This document shows, piece by piece, positions 56,515-64,000 of a DNA stretch of 64,000 bases. A program made the translations under genes and the position numbers. The notes under the pieces were generated by a model, which saw only the letters and a program-made list of their open reading frames with translations, had not been told where the DNA came from and did not search any database. The stretch is taken from NCBI GenBank assembly GCA_016704345.1, contig JADJAH010000018.1:1-64000 (forward strand). Reading direction: 5' to 3'. Position 1 is the stretch's first letter. The number at the start of each line of letters is the position of its first letter. Origin of the DNA: Ignavibacteria bacterium (GTDB lineage: Bacteria > Bacteroidota > Ignavibacteria > Tepidaquicellales > Tepidaquicellaceae).

Positions 56515-56868
56515 TTAACTGATAACTATTTCACCTGATTTCCTGCTCAGTCTCATTCTTGATACTTTGCCGGTCTTTTCGTCCTTAATAACTTTTGAAC
56601 CTATTCGTGTCGGTTCATTTGTCTTAGGGCACATGAGCATTACGTTCGTCATGTTTATAGGAGCCTCTCTTTTTATTATACCGCCCTGTTGATTCTTTGG
56701 TGAAGGCTTTGTGTGTCTGTGAACTATATTCACACCCTCAACAATTAGTCTCCCCTTTTTTCTGTCAATGAAAAGCACTTTGCCTACTGTGCCCCGGGCA
56801 TTTCCGGAAACGACCTTTACGGTGTCGTTCTTCTTAAGTCTTGTTTTAACGAGTTTGTTTTCTTTCAT
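56515..56868 (-). CDS. rplX: 50S ribosomal protein L24
   Basis: L24 starts folding of 23S rRNA. The 117-residue protein has the KOW motif KNDTVKVVSGNARGTVGKVL near residue 13 and the end KVSRMRLSRKSGEIVIS. The gene lies 12 bases after rplN and 7 before rplE. Confidence 0.96.
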   Translation of the reverse strand: MKENKLVKTRLKKNDTVKVVSGNARGTVGKVLFIDRKKGRLIVEGVNIVHRHTKPSPKNQQGGIIKREAPINMTNVMLMCPKTNEPTRIGSKVIKDEKTGKVSRMRLSRKSGEIVIS

Positions 56869-56880
56869 CCTGATTAAATG

Positions 56881-57249
56881 CTATATGACTTCTGGTGCAA
56901 GTGAAATGATCTTCATGAATTGCTTGTCTCTCAATTCTCTTGCAACAGGTCCAAAAATTCTTGTGCCTTTCGGCTCATTCTGATTGTTGATAAGAACTGC
57001 AGCGTTTTCATCAAACTTGATGTAACTGCCGTCTTTTCTCTTGGTTTCTTTTGCCGTCCTTACAATTACTGCTCTGGAGACCTCACCTTTTTTTACTGTT
57101 CCGCCCGGTATTGCACTCTTAACGGTGACTACGATTATATCACCGACACCGGCATATCTTCTGTCAGAACCTCCCAATACTCTTATACATCTGACGGACT
57201 TAGCGCCGGAATTGTCCGCCACTACAAGATTAGTTTCTTCCTGTATCAT
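56881..57249 (-). CDS. rplN: 50S ribosomal protein L14
   Basis: L14 sits at the subunit interface. The 122-residue protein starts MIQEETNLVVADNSGAKSVR and has SAIPGGTVKKGEVSRAVIVR and RIFGPVARELRDKQFMKIIS, fully typical. Confidence 0.97.
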   Translation of the reverse strand: MIQEETNLVVADNSGAKSVRCIRVLGGSDRRYAGVGDIIVVTVKSAIPGGTVKKGEVSRAVIVRTAKETKRKDGSYIKFDENAAVLINNQNEPKGTRIFGPVARELRDKQFMKIISLAPEVI

Positions 57250-57272
57250 CTCAGTTTAACTGTTGTTAAATG

Positions 57273-57575
57273 TTATTTTACTTTTTCGACAATTTCAACC
57301 AGTCTCCATCTCTTGGTCTTGCTGAGCGGCCTTGTTTCCATGATCTTCACCTTATCACCAATGTCACAAAGGTTCTTCGGATCATGTGCTGCAAATTTTG
57401 TCGTCTTCTTGAAATACTTTTTGTAGATCGGGTGTATGATCTTCTTTTCTTCGCTGACGATGATCGTCTTATCCATCTTATTGCTCAGCACTTTTCCGAC
57501 TCTTGTTTTTCTCATTCCGGTATGAGTAGTTTTCTTCTTCTCGCTTCCGGTGATATTTGTAGTTTCTTCAGTCAT
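57273..57575 (-). CDS. rpsQ: 30S ribosomal protein S17
   Basis: S17 binds 16S rRNA early. The OB-fold core is KTRVGKVLSNKMDKTIIV, then PLSKTKRWRLVEIVEKVK. A ~20-residue polar N-terminal extension gives 100 residues in total. Confidence 0.95.
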   Translation of the reverse strand: MTEETTNITGSEKKKTTHTGMRKTRVGKVLSNKMDKTIIVSEEKKIIHPIYKKYFKKTTKFAAHDPKNLCDIGDKVKIMETRPLSKTKRWRLVEIVEKVK

Positions 57576-57582
57576 TTACTGA

Positions 57583-57804
57583 TTACTTTGTTTTTGAAGA
57601 TTTGCCTTTTGAGATACCAAGCTCTATTTCTTTGAGAATGGTCTTGTATCGGGCAATATCTTTCTTGGTGTTTGATATTGCTTTGTAATTCTCAAGCTGA
57701 CCTGTGCCGTGCTGAAACATATAATTCTGAAGAGCTTCATAGCTGTCTGAAAGTGATTGCTTGATGTCTTCCGGTTTCATGTCTCTTATCTGATGTGCTT
57801 TCAT
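57583..57804 (-). CDS. rpmC: 50S ribosomal protein L29
   Basis: The 73-residue helical hairpin starts MKAHQIRDMKPEDIKQSL and has the KTKKDIARYKTIL-like helix (SNTKKDIARYKTILKEIELG). It lies 5 bases after rplP. Confidence 0.93.
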   Translation of the reverse strand: MKAHQIRDMKPEDIKQSLSDSYEALQNYMFQHGTGQLENYKAISNTKKDIARYKTILKEIELGISKGKSSKTK

Positions 57805-57809
57805 TGTTA

Positions 57810-58220
57810 TTAGTCTATTCTTGAAACGAATTTTGTTTTAATCGGAAGTTTGTGTGATGCTAGCCTGAGAGCTTCTTCTGCAATCTGCCTATTAACTCCG
57901 TCAATCTCAAACATTACTCTTCCCGGTCTTACTACTGCTACCCAGAACTCGGGAGCGCCCTTACCCTTACCCATTCTTGTTTCAGCAGGTTTCTTTGAAA
58001 CCGGCTTGTCTGGAAATATTCTGATGAATACCCTTCCATCTCTCTTCATATATCTTGTCATCGCAATTCTGGCCGCTTCAATCTGTCTGTCTGTTATCCA
58101 AGCCGGCTCCATTGCCTTGAGTCCAAATGTTCCAAAAGCGACTGTATGGCCTCTTCCCGCGCTTCCTCTGAGATGCCCTCTTTGCGATTTACGATACTTG
58201 ACCCTTTTGGGCATTAACAT
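57810..58220 (-). CDS. rplP: 50S ribosomal protein L16
   Basis: L16 lies near the A-site tRNA. The 136-residue protein starts MLMPKRVKYRKSQRGHLRGS and contains ARIAMTRYMKRDGRVFIRIFP and RMGKGKGAPEFWVAVVRPG, the standard sequence pattern. Confidence 0.97.
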   Translation of the reverse strand: MLMPKRVKYRKSQRGHLRGSAGRGHTVAFGTFGLKAMEPAWITDRQIEAARIAMTRYMKRDGRVFIRIFPDKPVSKKPAETRMGKGKGAPEFWVAVVRPGRVMFEIDGVNRQIAEEALRLASHKLPIKTKFVSRID

Positions 58221-58239
58221 AGCCTAAATCTCCGCTGGT

Positions 58240-58872
58240 TTAAGTTCTTGATAATTTTTCGCCTCTGCAAATCCAAACCTTAACTCCGATAGCGCCATAT
58301 ATAGTATGTGATGTTACCGATGCATAATCAATATCAGCTCTTATGGTCTGTAGCGGTATTCTTCCCTCTTTGTATTGTTCTGTTCTCGCGATTTCAGCTC
58401 CGCCAAGCCGTCCTGCGCACATTATCTTTATTCCTTCAGCACCCATTCTCATAGTTGACGTAATTGAAGACTTCATTGCCCTTCTGAATGAAACCCTGTT
58501 TGCAAGCTGCGATGCTATGTTCTCAGCAACAAGATGTGCATTCAATTCCGGCTTCTTGATCTCCATCACATTGATCTTAACCTCTTTGTTAGTGATCTTT
58601 TTGATTTCGCTCTCAAGTTGTGTAATTTCTTTTCCGCTTTTTCCGATAACGAAACCCGGCCTTGAAGTATTTATAGTGAGGGTAATCTTCTTAAGAGTCC
58701 TCTCAATATTAATATTTGCTATTCCCGCTTTTTCAAGCCTTTTCTTCAGATAAGATCTGATCACGGAATCTTCAACAAGTTTCTGTGCGAAACTCTTGTC
58801 ATCATACCAATTGGAGTCCCATGTATTTATGACCCCTAATCTGAAACCAACGGGGTGAGTCTTTTGTCCCAA
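58240..58872 (-). CDS. rpsC: 30S ribosomal protein S3
   Basis: S3 is at the mRNA entry channel. The 210-residue protein starts MGQKTHPVGFRLGVINTWDS, with the KH-type GXXG region PGFVIGKSGKEITQLE near residue 75 and QLANRVSFRRAMKS near 125. It ends GVKVWICRGEKLSRT. Confidence 0.97.
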   Translation of the reverse strand: MGQKTHPVGFRLGVINTWDSNWYDDKSFAQKLVEDSVIRSYLKKRLEKAGIANINIERTLKKITLTINTSRPGFVIGKSGKEITQLESEIKKITNKEVKINVMEIKKPELNAHLVAENIASQLANRVSFRRAMKSSITSTMRMGAEGIKIMCAGRLGGAEIARTEQYKEGRIPLQTIRADIDYASVTSHTIYGAIGVKVWICRGEKLSRT

Positions 58873-58881
58873 AGAATCTCC

Positions 58882-59253
58882 TTAAGTGTTTTTAGGATTA
58901 TTAGATTTTTCTTCAAACTGTCTTACTATAACTGTCAGATGTGCCGATCTTTTTTGAATTCTGAATGCTCTACCCTGAGGTGCCGGAAGTATTCTTTTCA
59001 TTGATGGACCACCGTTCACAAAGATTTCCTTTACAAAAACTTCATTTTGTCCGATTCTTCCCGTGTCAGCCTTGTTGACAAGATTGCTGTAAGCTGAAAG
59101 AACCGTCTGCTCAACAACTTTAGCAGCGCTTTTGTTTGTGTACTTCAAAATACTTACTGCTTCATCAACCCTTTTATTTCTTACAAGATCAACTACAAGC
59201 CTCATCTTACGCGGAGATGAACCGATATATCTTTTCAATGCTCTGGCTTCCAT
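58882..59253 (-). CDS. rplV: 50S ribosomal protein L22
   Basis: L22 lines the exit tunnel. The 123-residue protein starts MEARALKRYIGSSPRKMRLV and contains the tunnel hairpin GPSMKRILPAPQGRAFRIQK and SAHLTVIVRQ. Its start overlaps the rpsS stop. Confidence 0.97.
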   Translation of the reverse strand: MEARALKRYIGSSPRKMRLVVDLVRNKRVDEAVSILKYTNKSAAKVVEQTVLSAYSNLVNKADTGRIGQNEVFVKEIFVNGGPSMKRILPAPQGRAFRIQKRSAHLTVIVRQFEEKSNNPKNT

Positions 59254-59543
59254 TATCTGCCCCCTCCTGATTTTTCTTCTTTTCTCTGACCCGAGTGCGC
59301 CCTGAATGTTCTTGTGTGCGAAAACTCACCGAGCTTATGCCCAACCATGTTCTCAGATACAAAAACGGGTATGAATTTATTACCGTTATGAACGGCAAAA
59401 GTATGACCTACAAAATCTGGCGTAATAGTGCACGACCTGGCCCAAGTCTTTATGACCTTTTTTTGCTTCTGGGCGTTGAGTTTCTCAACTTTCTCCATTA
59501 GCGTAAAATCTAAATAAGGTCCCTTTTTAAGTGATCTCGACAT
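59253..59543 (-). CDS. rpsS: 30S ribosomal protein S19
   Basis: S19 is in the small-subunit head. The 96-residue protein starts MSRSLKKGPYLDFTLMEKVE, with TITPDFVGHTFAVHNGNKFI and HKLGEFSHTRTFRAHSGQRK. The ATG overlaps the rplB stop codon; AGAGGAAA lies just upstream as the ribosome binding site. Confidence 0.97.
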   Translation of the reverse strand: MSRSLKKGPYLDFTLMEKVEKLNAQKQKKVIKTWARSCTITPDFVGHTFAVHNGNKFIPVFVSENMVGHKLGEFSHTRTFRAHSGQRKEEKSGGGR

Positions 59544-60364
59544 TATTTCCTCTTTTTGACAATAAACTTATTCGAAATGTTCTTCTTTTTTCTTGTCTTG
59601 TAACCTTTAGCAGGTAAGCCCCAGGGACTGACAGGATGTCCGCCTCCTGATGTCTTTCCTTCACCGCCGCCCATTGGATGGTCTACCGGATTCATAGCAA
59701 CACCTCTTACATGCGGTCTCTTACCTAACCATCTGTTTCTTCCTGCTTTGCCAATACTAATATTCTCATGATCCGGATTGCTTACTATTCCGATTGTTGC
59801 TTTGCATTTATTAAGAATCATTCTTACTTCGCCTGAAGGCAGTTTCACCTGTGAATATCTGGCATCCTTTGCTACAAGCTGTGCAGATGTGCCGGCGCTT
59901 CTTGCTATTTGTGCACCCTTGCCCGGCTTTAACTCGACATTATGAACGAATGTACCAACCGGAATTGCTGAAAGCTCAAGCGTGTTTCCTGTCTTCAGAT
60001 CGGCTTCGTTTGATGATTCGATCTTTTCACCAACTTTTATGCCGTCCGGTGCTACTATATAATTCTTTATTCCGTCAGCGTATTGAATAAGAGCTATTCT
60101 GGCTGTTCTGTTCGGATCATATTCAACAGCAATAACTGTCGCTTCTCCCTGTGCATTTCTCTTGAAATCAATTATCCTGTATCTTCTTTTGTGACCGCCT
60201 CCCCTGAACCTTGTTGTTATTCTTCCAAGGTTATTTCTTCCGCCTGATTTTTTAAGCGGGGCAAGAAGAGACTTCTCAGGAGTTGATTTGGTTATTTCCT
60301 CAAAGGAAGATATGCTGTAATATCTTGTAGAGGGGGTTACCGGTTTTAATTTCCTTAAAGCCAT
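59543..60364 (-). CDS. rplB: 50S ribosomal protein L2
   Basis: L2 is close to the peptidyl transferase centre. The 273-residue protein has the KSGGRNNLGRITTRFRGGGHKR segment, VHNVELKPGKGAQIARSAGTSAQ and the C-terminal RGVAMNPVDHPMGGGEGKTSGG with the conserved histidine. It is the first gene of the block here. rplW, rplD, rplC and rpsJ, normally immediately upstream, are absent; the next gene is a MoxR ATPase. Confidence 0.97.
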   Translation of the reverse strand: MALRKLKPVTPSTRYYSISSFEEITKSTPEKSLLAPLKKSGGRNNLGRITTRFRGGGHKRRYRIIDFKRNAQGEATVIAVEYDPNRTARIALIQYADGIKNYIVAPDGIKVGEKIESSNEADLKTGNTLELSAIPVGTFVHNVELKPGKGAQIARSAGTSAQLVAKDARYSQVKLPSGEVRMILNKCKATIGIVSNPDHENISIGKAGRNRWLGKRPHVRGVAMNPVDHPMGGGEGKTSGGGHPVSPWGLPAKGYKTRKKKNISNKFIVKKRK

Positions 60365-60653
60365 CAGTTTGGTTGATTATAATTGCAAATTGTCAAGACA
60401 ATATAAAATATCGAACAATTTTTGGGAAAACTTCAAATTACGGAAAACGCTTTGGAAAGTCAATACTGGAAATTGACCTAACCCAATGTTTTTTTATAAA
60501 AACTGCATTGCTGGAACAATTATCAGCAAATTAGGGCAAATGCCAGGATATCTTACACACAAAAAATAACAAATGCACATACCCGAACCAATCCCGGCCC
60601 GGAAATTGCAATAACCTCAAATTACACAAAAACCATCGAATCCGTTTTAGGAG
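60365..60653. other. Intergenic region upstream of rplB
   Basis: The spacer between the MoxR gene and rplB is AT-rich and encodes no L23 or other ribosomal protein in any frame. On the minus strand TTGACA (60396-60391) lies only 9 bases from TATAAT (60381-60376), too close for a normal promoter, so the transcription start of the block is uncertain. Confidence 0.5.
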
Positions 60654-61649
60654 TTATCCTTTCAGGAGTTCTGATATAATAGATGTTACAGAAATACCGT
60701 CTGCTTCAGCGTTAAAGTTTGCAATCAACCTGTGGCGTAAGACAGGAAGTGCAGCATTATCAATGTCCTCACGTTCCGGGGTGAATCTTCCTTCTAAAAT
60801 GCAATTTGTTTTTGCGGCAAGAATTAGATTCTGTGATGCCCGTGGTCCGGCTCCCCAGCTAATATAGTTCTTCACCGTAGAGCTTGCTTCTTGTGATCCC
60901 GGCCTCGTCCTTCCTACCAACTTAACTGCATAGGTAATAACTTCTTCCGAAACAGGTACCTTTCTTACAAGATCCTGAAAAGTTAGTATGTCATCTCTTG
61001 AAAAGATCTTTTTCAAGTCGGGTACATAGCTGCTGGTAGTCTTCCTTATAATTTCCTTCTCTTCGTCAAACGATGGATAATCCAGCCAGAGATTAAACAT
61101 AAACCTGTCGAGCTGTGCTTCCGGCAATGGATACGTTCCTTCTTGCTCAATCGGATTCTGTGTTGCAAGCACAAAGAACGGCTCATCTAATTTATATGTC
61201 TTCCCTGCTGCAGTAACTTTGTGTTCCTGCATTGCTTCAAGCAATGCTGATTGAGTCTTTGGAGGAGTCCTGTTTATTTCATCTGCAAGTATGATATTCG
61301 AGAACACCGGACCAGGAACGAACTTAAATTTCTCTTTTGAGTCAAAGTCATTCTCCAATATCTCAATTCCGGTAATATCAGAAGGCATCAGATCCGGAGT
61401 AAACTGTATTCTGTTAAAACTCAGGTCCAGTACTTCTGCCATTGTTTTTACAATAAGCGTTTTGGCAAGACCCGGCACACCAATCAACAGGCAGTGACCT
61501 TTTGCAAGAATTGACACAATGATTTGTCGAATGATCTGATCTTGTCCAACAATTGCCTTAGAGATTTCTTCCCTAAGTTCACTGAACTTTTCATTTAAAG
61601 AACGAACTAACTCTGTATCGGGTATCTTACTAAAATCTTCTTGGGGCAT
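60654..61649 (-). CDS. MoxR-family AAA+ ATPase
   Basis: The 331-residue ATPase has Walker A in LIGVPGLAKTLIVKTMAEVL near residue 57, Walker B and its DEIN extension in ILADEINRTPPKTQSALLEAMQE near 120, and the sensor-1 region VLATQNPIEQEG. MoxR proteins are chaperone-like partners of VWA-domain proteins. No VWA gene is next to it; the neighbours on the same strand are M16 peptidases. Confidence 0.93.
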   Translation of the reverse strand: MPQEDFSKIPDTELVRSLNEKFSELREEISKAIVGQDQIIRQIIVSILAKGHCLLIGVPGLAKTLIVKTMAEVLDLSFNRIQFTPDLMPSDITGIEILENDFDSKEKFKFVPGPVFSNIILADEINRTPPKTQSALLEAMQEHKVTAAGKTYKLDEPFFVLATQNPIEQEGTYPLPEAQLDRFMFNLWLDYPSFDEEKEIIRKTTSSYVPDLKKIFSRDDILTFQDLVRKVPVSEEVITYAVKLVGRTRPGSQEASSTVKNYISWGAGPRASQNLILAAKTNCILEGRFTPEREDIDNAALPVLRHRLIANFNAEADGISVTSIISELLKG

Positions 61650-61660
61650 ATTCAGGAAAT

Positions 61661-63046
61661 TCAGTTTGGTTCAATAATTTCAGGTTTCCCGAATTCAGAG
61701 ACATCATTGACAATGCTGTCAACATCTCCCGCTATTGAGAATACCAATTTATCAGGGTGCAAATACGTTTCGGCTGCTTTCTTTATGTCTTCCTTTGTTA
61801 GCTCATTAACTGTCTTAATATAAGTGTTGTAATAATCGTTGTTCAAACCATACAATTTCAGATTTATTGCTTTTGTAGCAATCGAGTTGGGGGTCTCAAG
61901 CTGCAGTGGAAAATTTCCGGAAACAAAATTCTTGACATTTTGAAGTTCTTCATCTTCCGGCTGTGTGTCTCTTAGAATATTGATCTCCTTGAGTATCTCC
62001 CTTATTGTTGCAGAAGTAATATCTGTCTTCACTTCCGTCAATACTGAAATGTCTCCTCCAAATCTGTGAGAGTTCAGAGCGGACCGCGCAGAATAAGTGA
62101 ACCCGTGTACCTCACGAAGATTCTTGTTTATTCTCGATGTAAAATATCCGCCTAATATCGTGTTCATCAATGACACCTTTATGAAATCTGGATCATTTCT
62201 GTGTATGCTGATATGACCAATCCTCAAAGATGACTGAACTGCTCCGTTCTTTCGTGTGAGGATAACTCCGGATGAATTCATCTCCGGTGTTGCAGGAAAT
62301 TCCATTTTCTGCGAAAGAGTTTGCCAACCTGCAAATTCAGATTCAAGTCTGGAGACTGCTTCCTCCGGGGAAATGTCACCGACAAAAGCGACAATAAGAT
62401 TTTCAGGTGAGAATGCAAATTCATAAAACTTCTTGAGATCACCTACATCTATCGATGCTACTGACTCGCTGTTTCCTTCCACTGAAAATGAAAATGGATT
62501 GTTCTTATAAACAGCTTGCCTGTATGACCTTGATGCGAGATAATCTCCGTCATCGATCATAGACAACAGACTATTCAATCTCTGCTCTCTTACTCTCTGA
62601 AGTTCATCGGCTGCAAACATCGGATTTCTGATTACATCCGCCGCAAGACTGAAGATCTCATCGAAGTGCTTTGTAAGTGAATAACAACTGACATAACTCG
62701 CATCATAATCGGCACCGGTAGAAAGTGTAGCCCCAAGAAAATCTGTTTGGTCAGCTATCATTGTTGCCGTTCTCTCAGAAGTACCTTTTGTAAGCATCTC
62801 AGCTGTGATTGAACCAAGTCCCGCTTTGTTAATGCCAAACCTGCTGTCCCAATAAGCGCCCTGCTTAAATACAAATCTTGCAGTAACCAGCGGTAATTTT
62901 CTGTCTTCAATTACCAGTACGGTTATACCGTTTGATGTGACAGTTTCGAAGAACTTTGGGAAGTTTATGTCCTTTGGTTTTCCGGGTATTGGAGGAACAG
63001 ATCTGTCCAGCTTGTCCTCTATATTATTTATTATCAGTTCTTTCAT
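61661..63046 (-). CDS. M16-family protein lacking the HxxEH motif
   Basis: The 461-residue protein has the insulinase/M16 fold, with VIEDRKLPLVTARFVFKQG near residue 45. Where active members have HxxEH it reads GLGSITAEMLTKGT, so the metal site is missing and it is likely a regulatory or non-catalytic half. The C-terminal part has RNLREVHGFTYSARSALNS. Its ATG overlaps the stop of the upstream M16 gene (ATGA), suggesting a paired translationally coupled complex. Confidence 0.9.
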   Translation of the reverse strand: MKELIINNIEDKLDRSVPPIPGKPKDINFPKFFETVTSNGITVLVIEDRKLPLVTARFVFKQGAYWDSRFGINKAGLGSITAEMLTKGTSERTATMIADQTDFLGATLSTGADYDASYVSCYSLTKHFDEIFSLAADVIRNPMFAADELQRVREQRLNSLLSMIDDGDYLASRSYRQAVYKNNPFSFSVEGNSESVASIDVGDLKKFYEFAFSPENLIVAFVGDISPEEAVSRLESEFAGWQTLSQKMEFPATPEMNSSGVILTRKNGAVQSSLRIGHISIHRNDPDFIKVSLMNTILGGYFTSRINKNLREVHGFTYSARSALNSHRFGGDISVLTEVKTDITSATIREILKEINILRDTQPEDEELQNVKNFVSGNFPLQLETPNSIATKAINLKLYGLNNDYYNTYIKTVNELTKEDIKKAAETYLHPDKLVFSIAGDVDSIVNDVSEFGKPEIIEPN

Positions 63047-64000
63047 TTCTTTGGTAAATAGTTTAGTACAACTCTTTGGTTTTTATTCAGAAACTTGTTT
63101 GCAGCAGAGACAATATCATCCCTGGTAATGCTGAGATAATTCACTACTTCGGCGTTTATCCTGTCGCAGTCATTATAAAAAGTCTTTAGGAACGAAAACT
63201 TATCAGCCAATCCTATGATTGACTGTCTCCCGGAGCTGAAATATGTTTCAACTCTGTTCTTCATTTTTTCAAGTTCATAATAAGAAATATTGCCGTTCTT
63301 AATGTCCTCAATTGAAAGATCAATCATCTTTTGAACTTCTTCAGAACTTTTTCCTTTAAGGATTATTGAACTTATCGCAAAGACTCCGGTTTTTTCAAGA
63401 CCGTAAACAGCTGTATCAATTTCATTAACAAGTTCCAATTCATACTCAAGTTTATTGACAAGCCTCGAACTCTCACCCTCTGATAGAATTCCGCTAAGCA
63501 TGTTCATTGCATAATAATCCTTTGAGCCTGATTCCGGAATCCTGTAGAAAATGAATTTTCCTTCAAGATGAATATTGTCTATTATGTCTGCAATCTGCTC
63601 GGATTCAATATCAACATCATCATGTCCTGGCCTTTCAAAACTCTGGCCGGGACTTATACTTCCGTAATACTTCTCAATTAAATTCAAAGTTTCGTCATAG
63701 TCAATATCTCCAACTACCGAGAGAACTGCATTTGATGGAGCATAGAACTTCTTATGAAAAATCCTGATATCATCAATTGTTGCTTTTTCGAGTTCATCCA
63801 TATCCCCTATAATCGGCCATCGGTAACCGCTTGTATTAAACAACCTCTTCGCACTTTCCTCTTCGACGCTTCCGTAAGGAGAATTGTCAACATACATAAG
63901 TTTCTCTTCCATCACTACGTCTTTCTGAACTTCCAATGCTTCTTCAGTGATACCAAATCCTGCGATCCTGTCTGAGTCAAGCCAGAACGCAATTTCCAGA
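63043..64000 (-). CDS. M16-family zinc peptidase, 5' end outside window
   Basis: The frame is open to the window edge; residues at 64000 read LEIAFWLDSDRIAGFGITEE and then EVQKDVVMEEK. This is just past where an active M16 enzyme's HxxEH should be, so the zinc motif would lie upstream of the window. The remainder (FHKKFYAPSNAVLSVVGDID) is the typical insulinase lobe, ending NQRVVLNYLPKK. The first ATG within the window at 63936 is internal. It would form a heterodimer with the next gene, by analogy with paired M16 proteins. Confidence 0.88.
   Translation of the reverse strand, partial: LEIAFWLDSDRIAGFGITEEALEVQKDVVMEEKLMYVDNSPYGSVEEESAKRLFNTSGYRWPIIGDMDELEKATIDDIRIFHKKFYAPSNAVLSVVGDIDYDETLNLIEKYYGSISPGQSFERPGHDDVDIESEQIADIIDNIHLEGKFIFYRIPESGSKDYYAMNMLSGILSEGESSRLVNKLEYELELVNEIDTAVYGLEKTGVFAISSIILKGKSSEEVQKMIDLSIEDIKNGNISYYELEKMKNRVETYFSSGRQSIIGLADKFSFLKTFYNDCDRINAEVVNYLSITRDDIVSAANKFLNKNQRVVLNYLPKK

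Noticed and set aside
60365..60430. Promoter TTGACA/TATAAT before rplB
   Set aside because: The two boxes are separated by only 9 bases, too close for sigma70.

Overview
The window comes from an AT-rich member of the Bacteroidota/Chlorobi lineage, most probably the class Ignavibacteria. This rests on several proteins ending in a type IX secretion tail (NYPNPFNPSTTINF-like segment, then a lysine-rich end), a PorV/PorQ-family protein, a GWxTD-domain protein, a CarboxypepD-reg/TonB receptor, and the gene order secY-map-infA-rpmJ-rpsM-rpsK-rpsD-rpoA-rplQ. No database search was possible, so the taxonomic call is inference.

Layout. 1-4.8 kb: accessory genes, all on the minus strand and nearly all split by single-base frameshifts: a GHKL-type ATPase, a possible restriction-related remnant, a two-DTG aspartyl protease, a protein with a HEPN-like RNxxAH motif and an unknown gene. 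4.8-13 kb: intergenic repeats, two secreted T9SS cargo proteins (one frameshifted), a methyltransferase and unknown proteins. 13.3-20.6 kb: a sigma70-like promoter driving secD, a damaged secF and a STAS protein, then purA, a DoxX protein and a membrane-anchored metallophosphoesterase. 20.8-23.8 kb: tRNA-Gly and tRNA-Cys, gapA and a DinB protein. 23.9-27.8 kb: efp-accB-accC, a small membrane protein and a FabL/FabI-like enoyl reductase, which looks like an EF-P plus fatty-acid-synthesis operon. 27.9-31.6 kb: an 1135-residue tubulin-like (Tubulin_2-type) GTPase followed by an FmdB-type zinc ribbon. 31.6-34.6 kb, minus strand: lptB, pdxJ, a CPBP membrane protease and a YbbR protein. 34.6-45.3 kb, minus strand: an outer-membrane/T9SS locus (GWxTD, PorV-like, 1087-residue exoprotein, TonB receptor with an in-frame TAG, Asp-box cargo). 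45.5-47.1 kb: a 2-hydroxyacid dehydrogenase (frameshifted) and engB. 47.2-60.4 kb: one long ribosomal protein block read from rplB to rplQ, with secY, map, infA, rpoA and a tRNA-Gln gene inside it. 60.6-64 kb: a MoxR ATPase and two M16 peptidase homologues, the last running off the window.

Together the core regions cover translation (ribosomal proteins, RNA polymerase alpha, IF-1, EF-P, EngB), export (SecY, SecD, SecF, LptB) and envelope biogenesis. The T9SS cargo and receptor genes suggest protein-rich surface decoration.

One caution runs through the whole window. Several genes expected to be essential are interrupted as written: rpsD by a one-base deletion, rplF by a TGA at codon 12, and secF by loss of its periplasmic domain. 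The simplest reading is residual sequencing or assembly error, densest in the first 5 kb. The broken accessory genes should therefore not automatically be read as true pseudogenes. The most biologically interesting intact gene is the tubulin-like protein at 27.9-31.3 kb.
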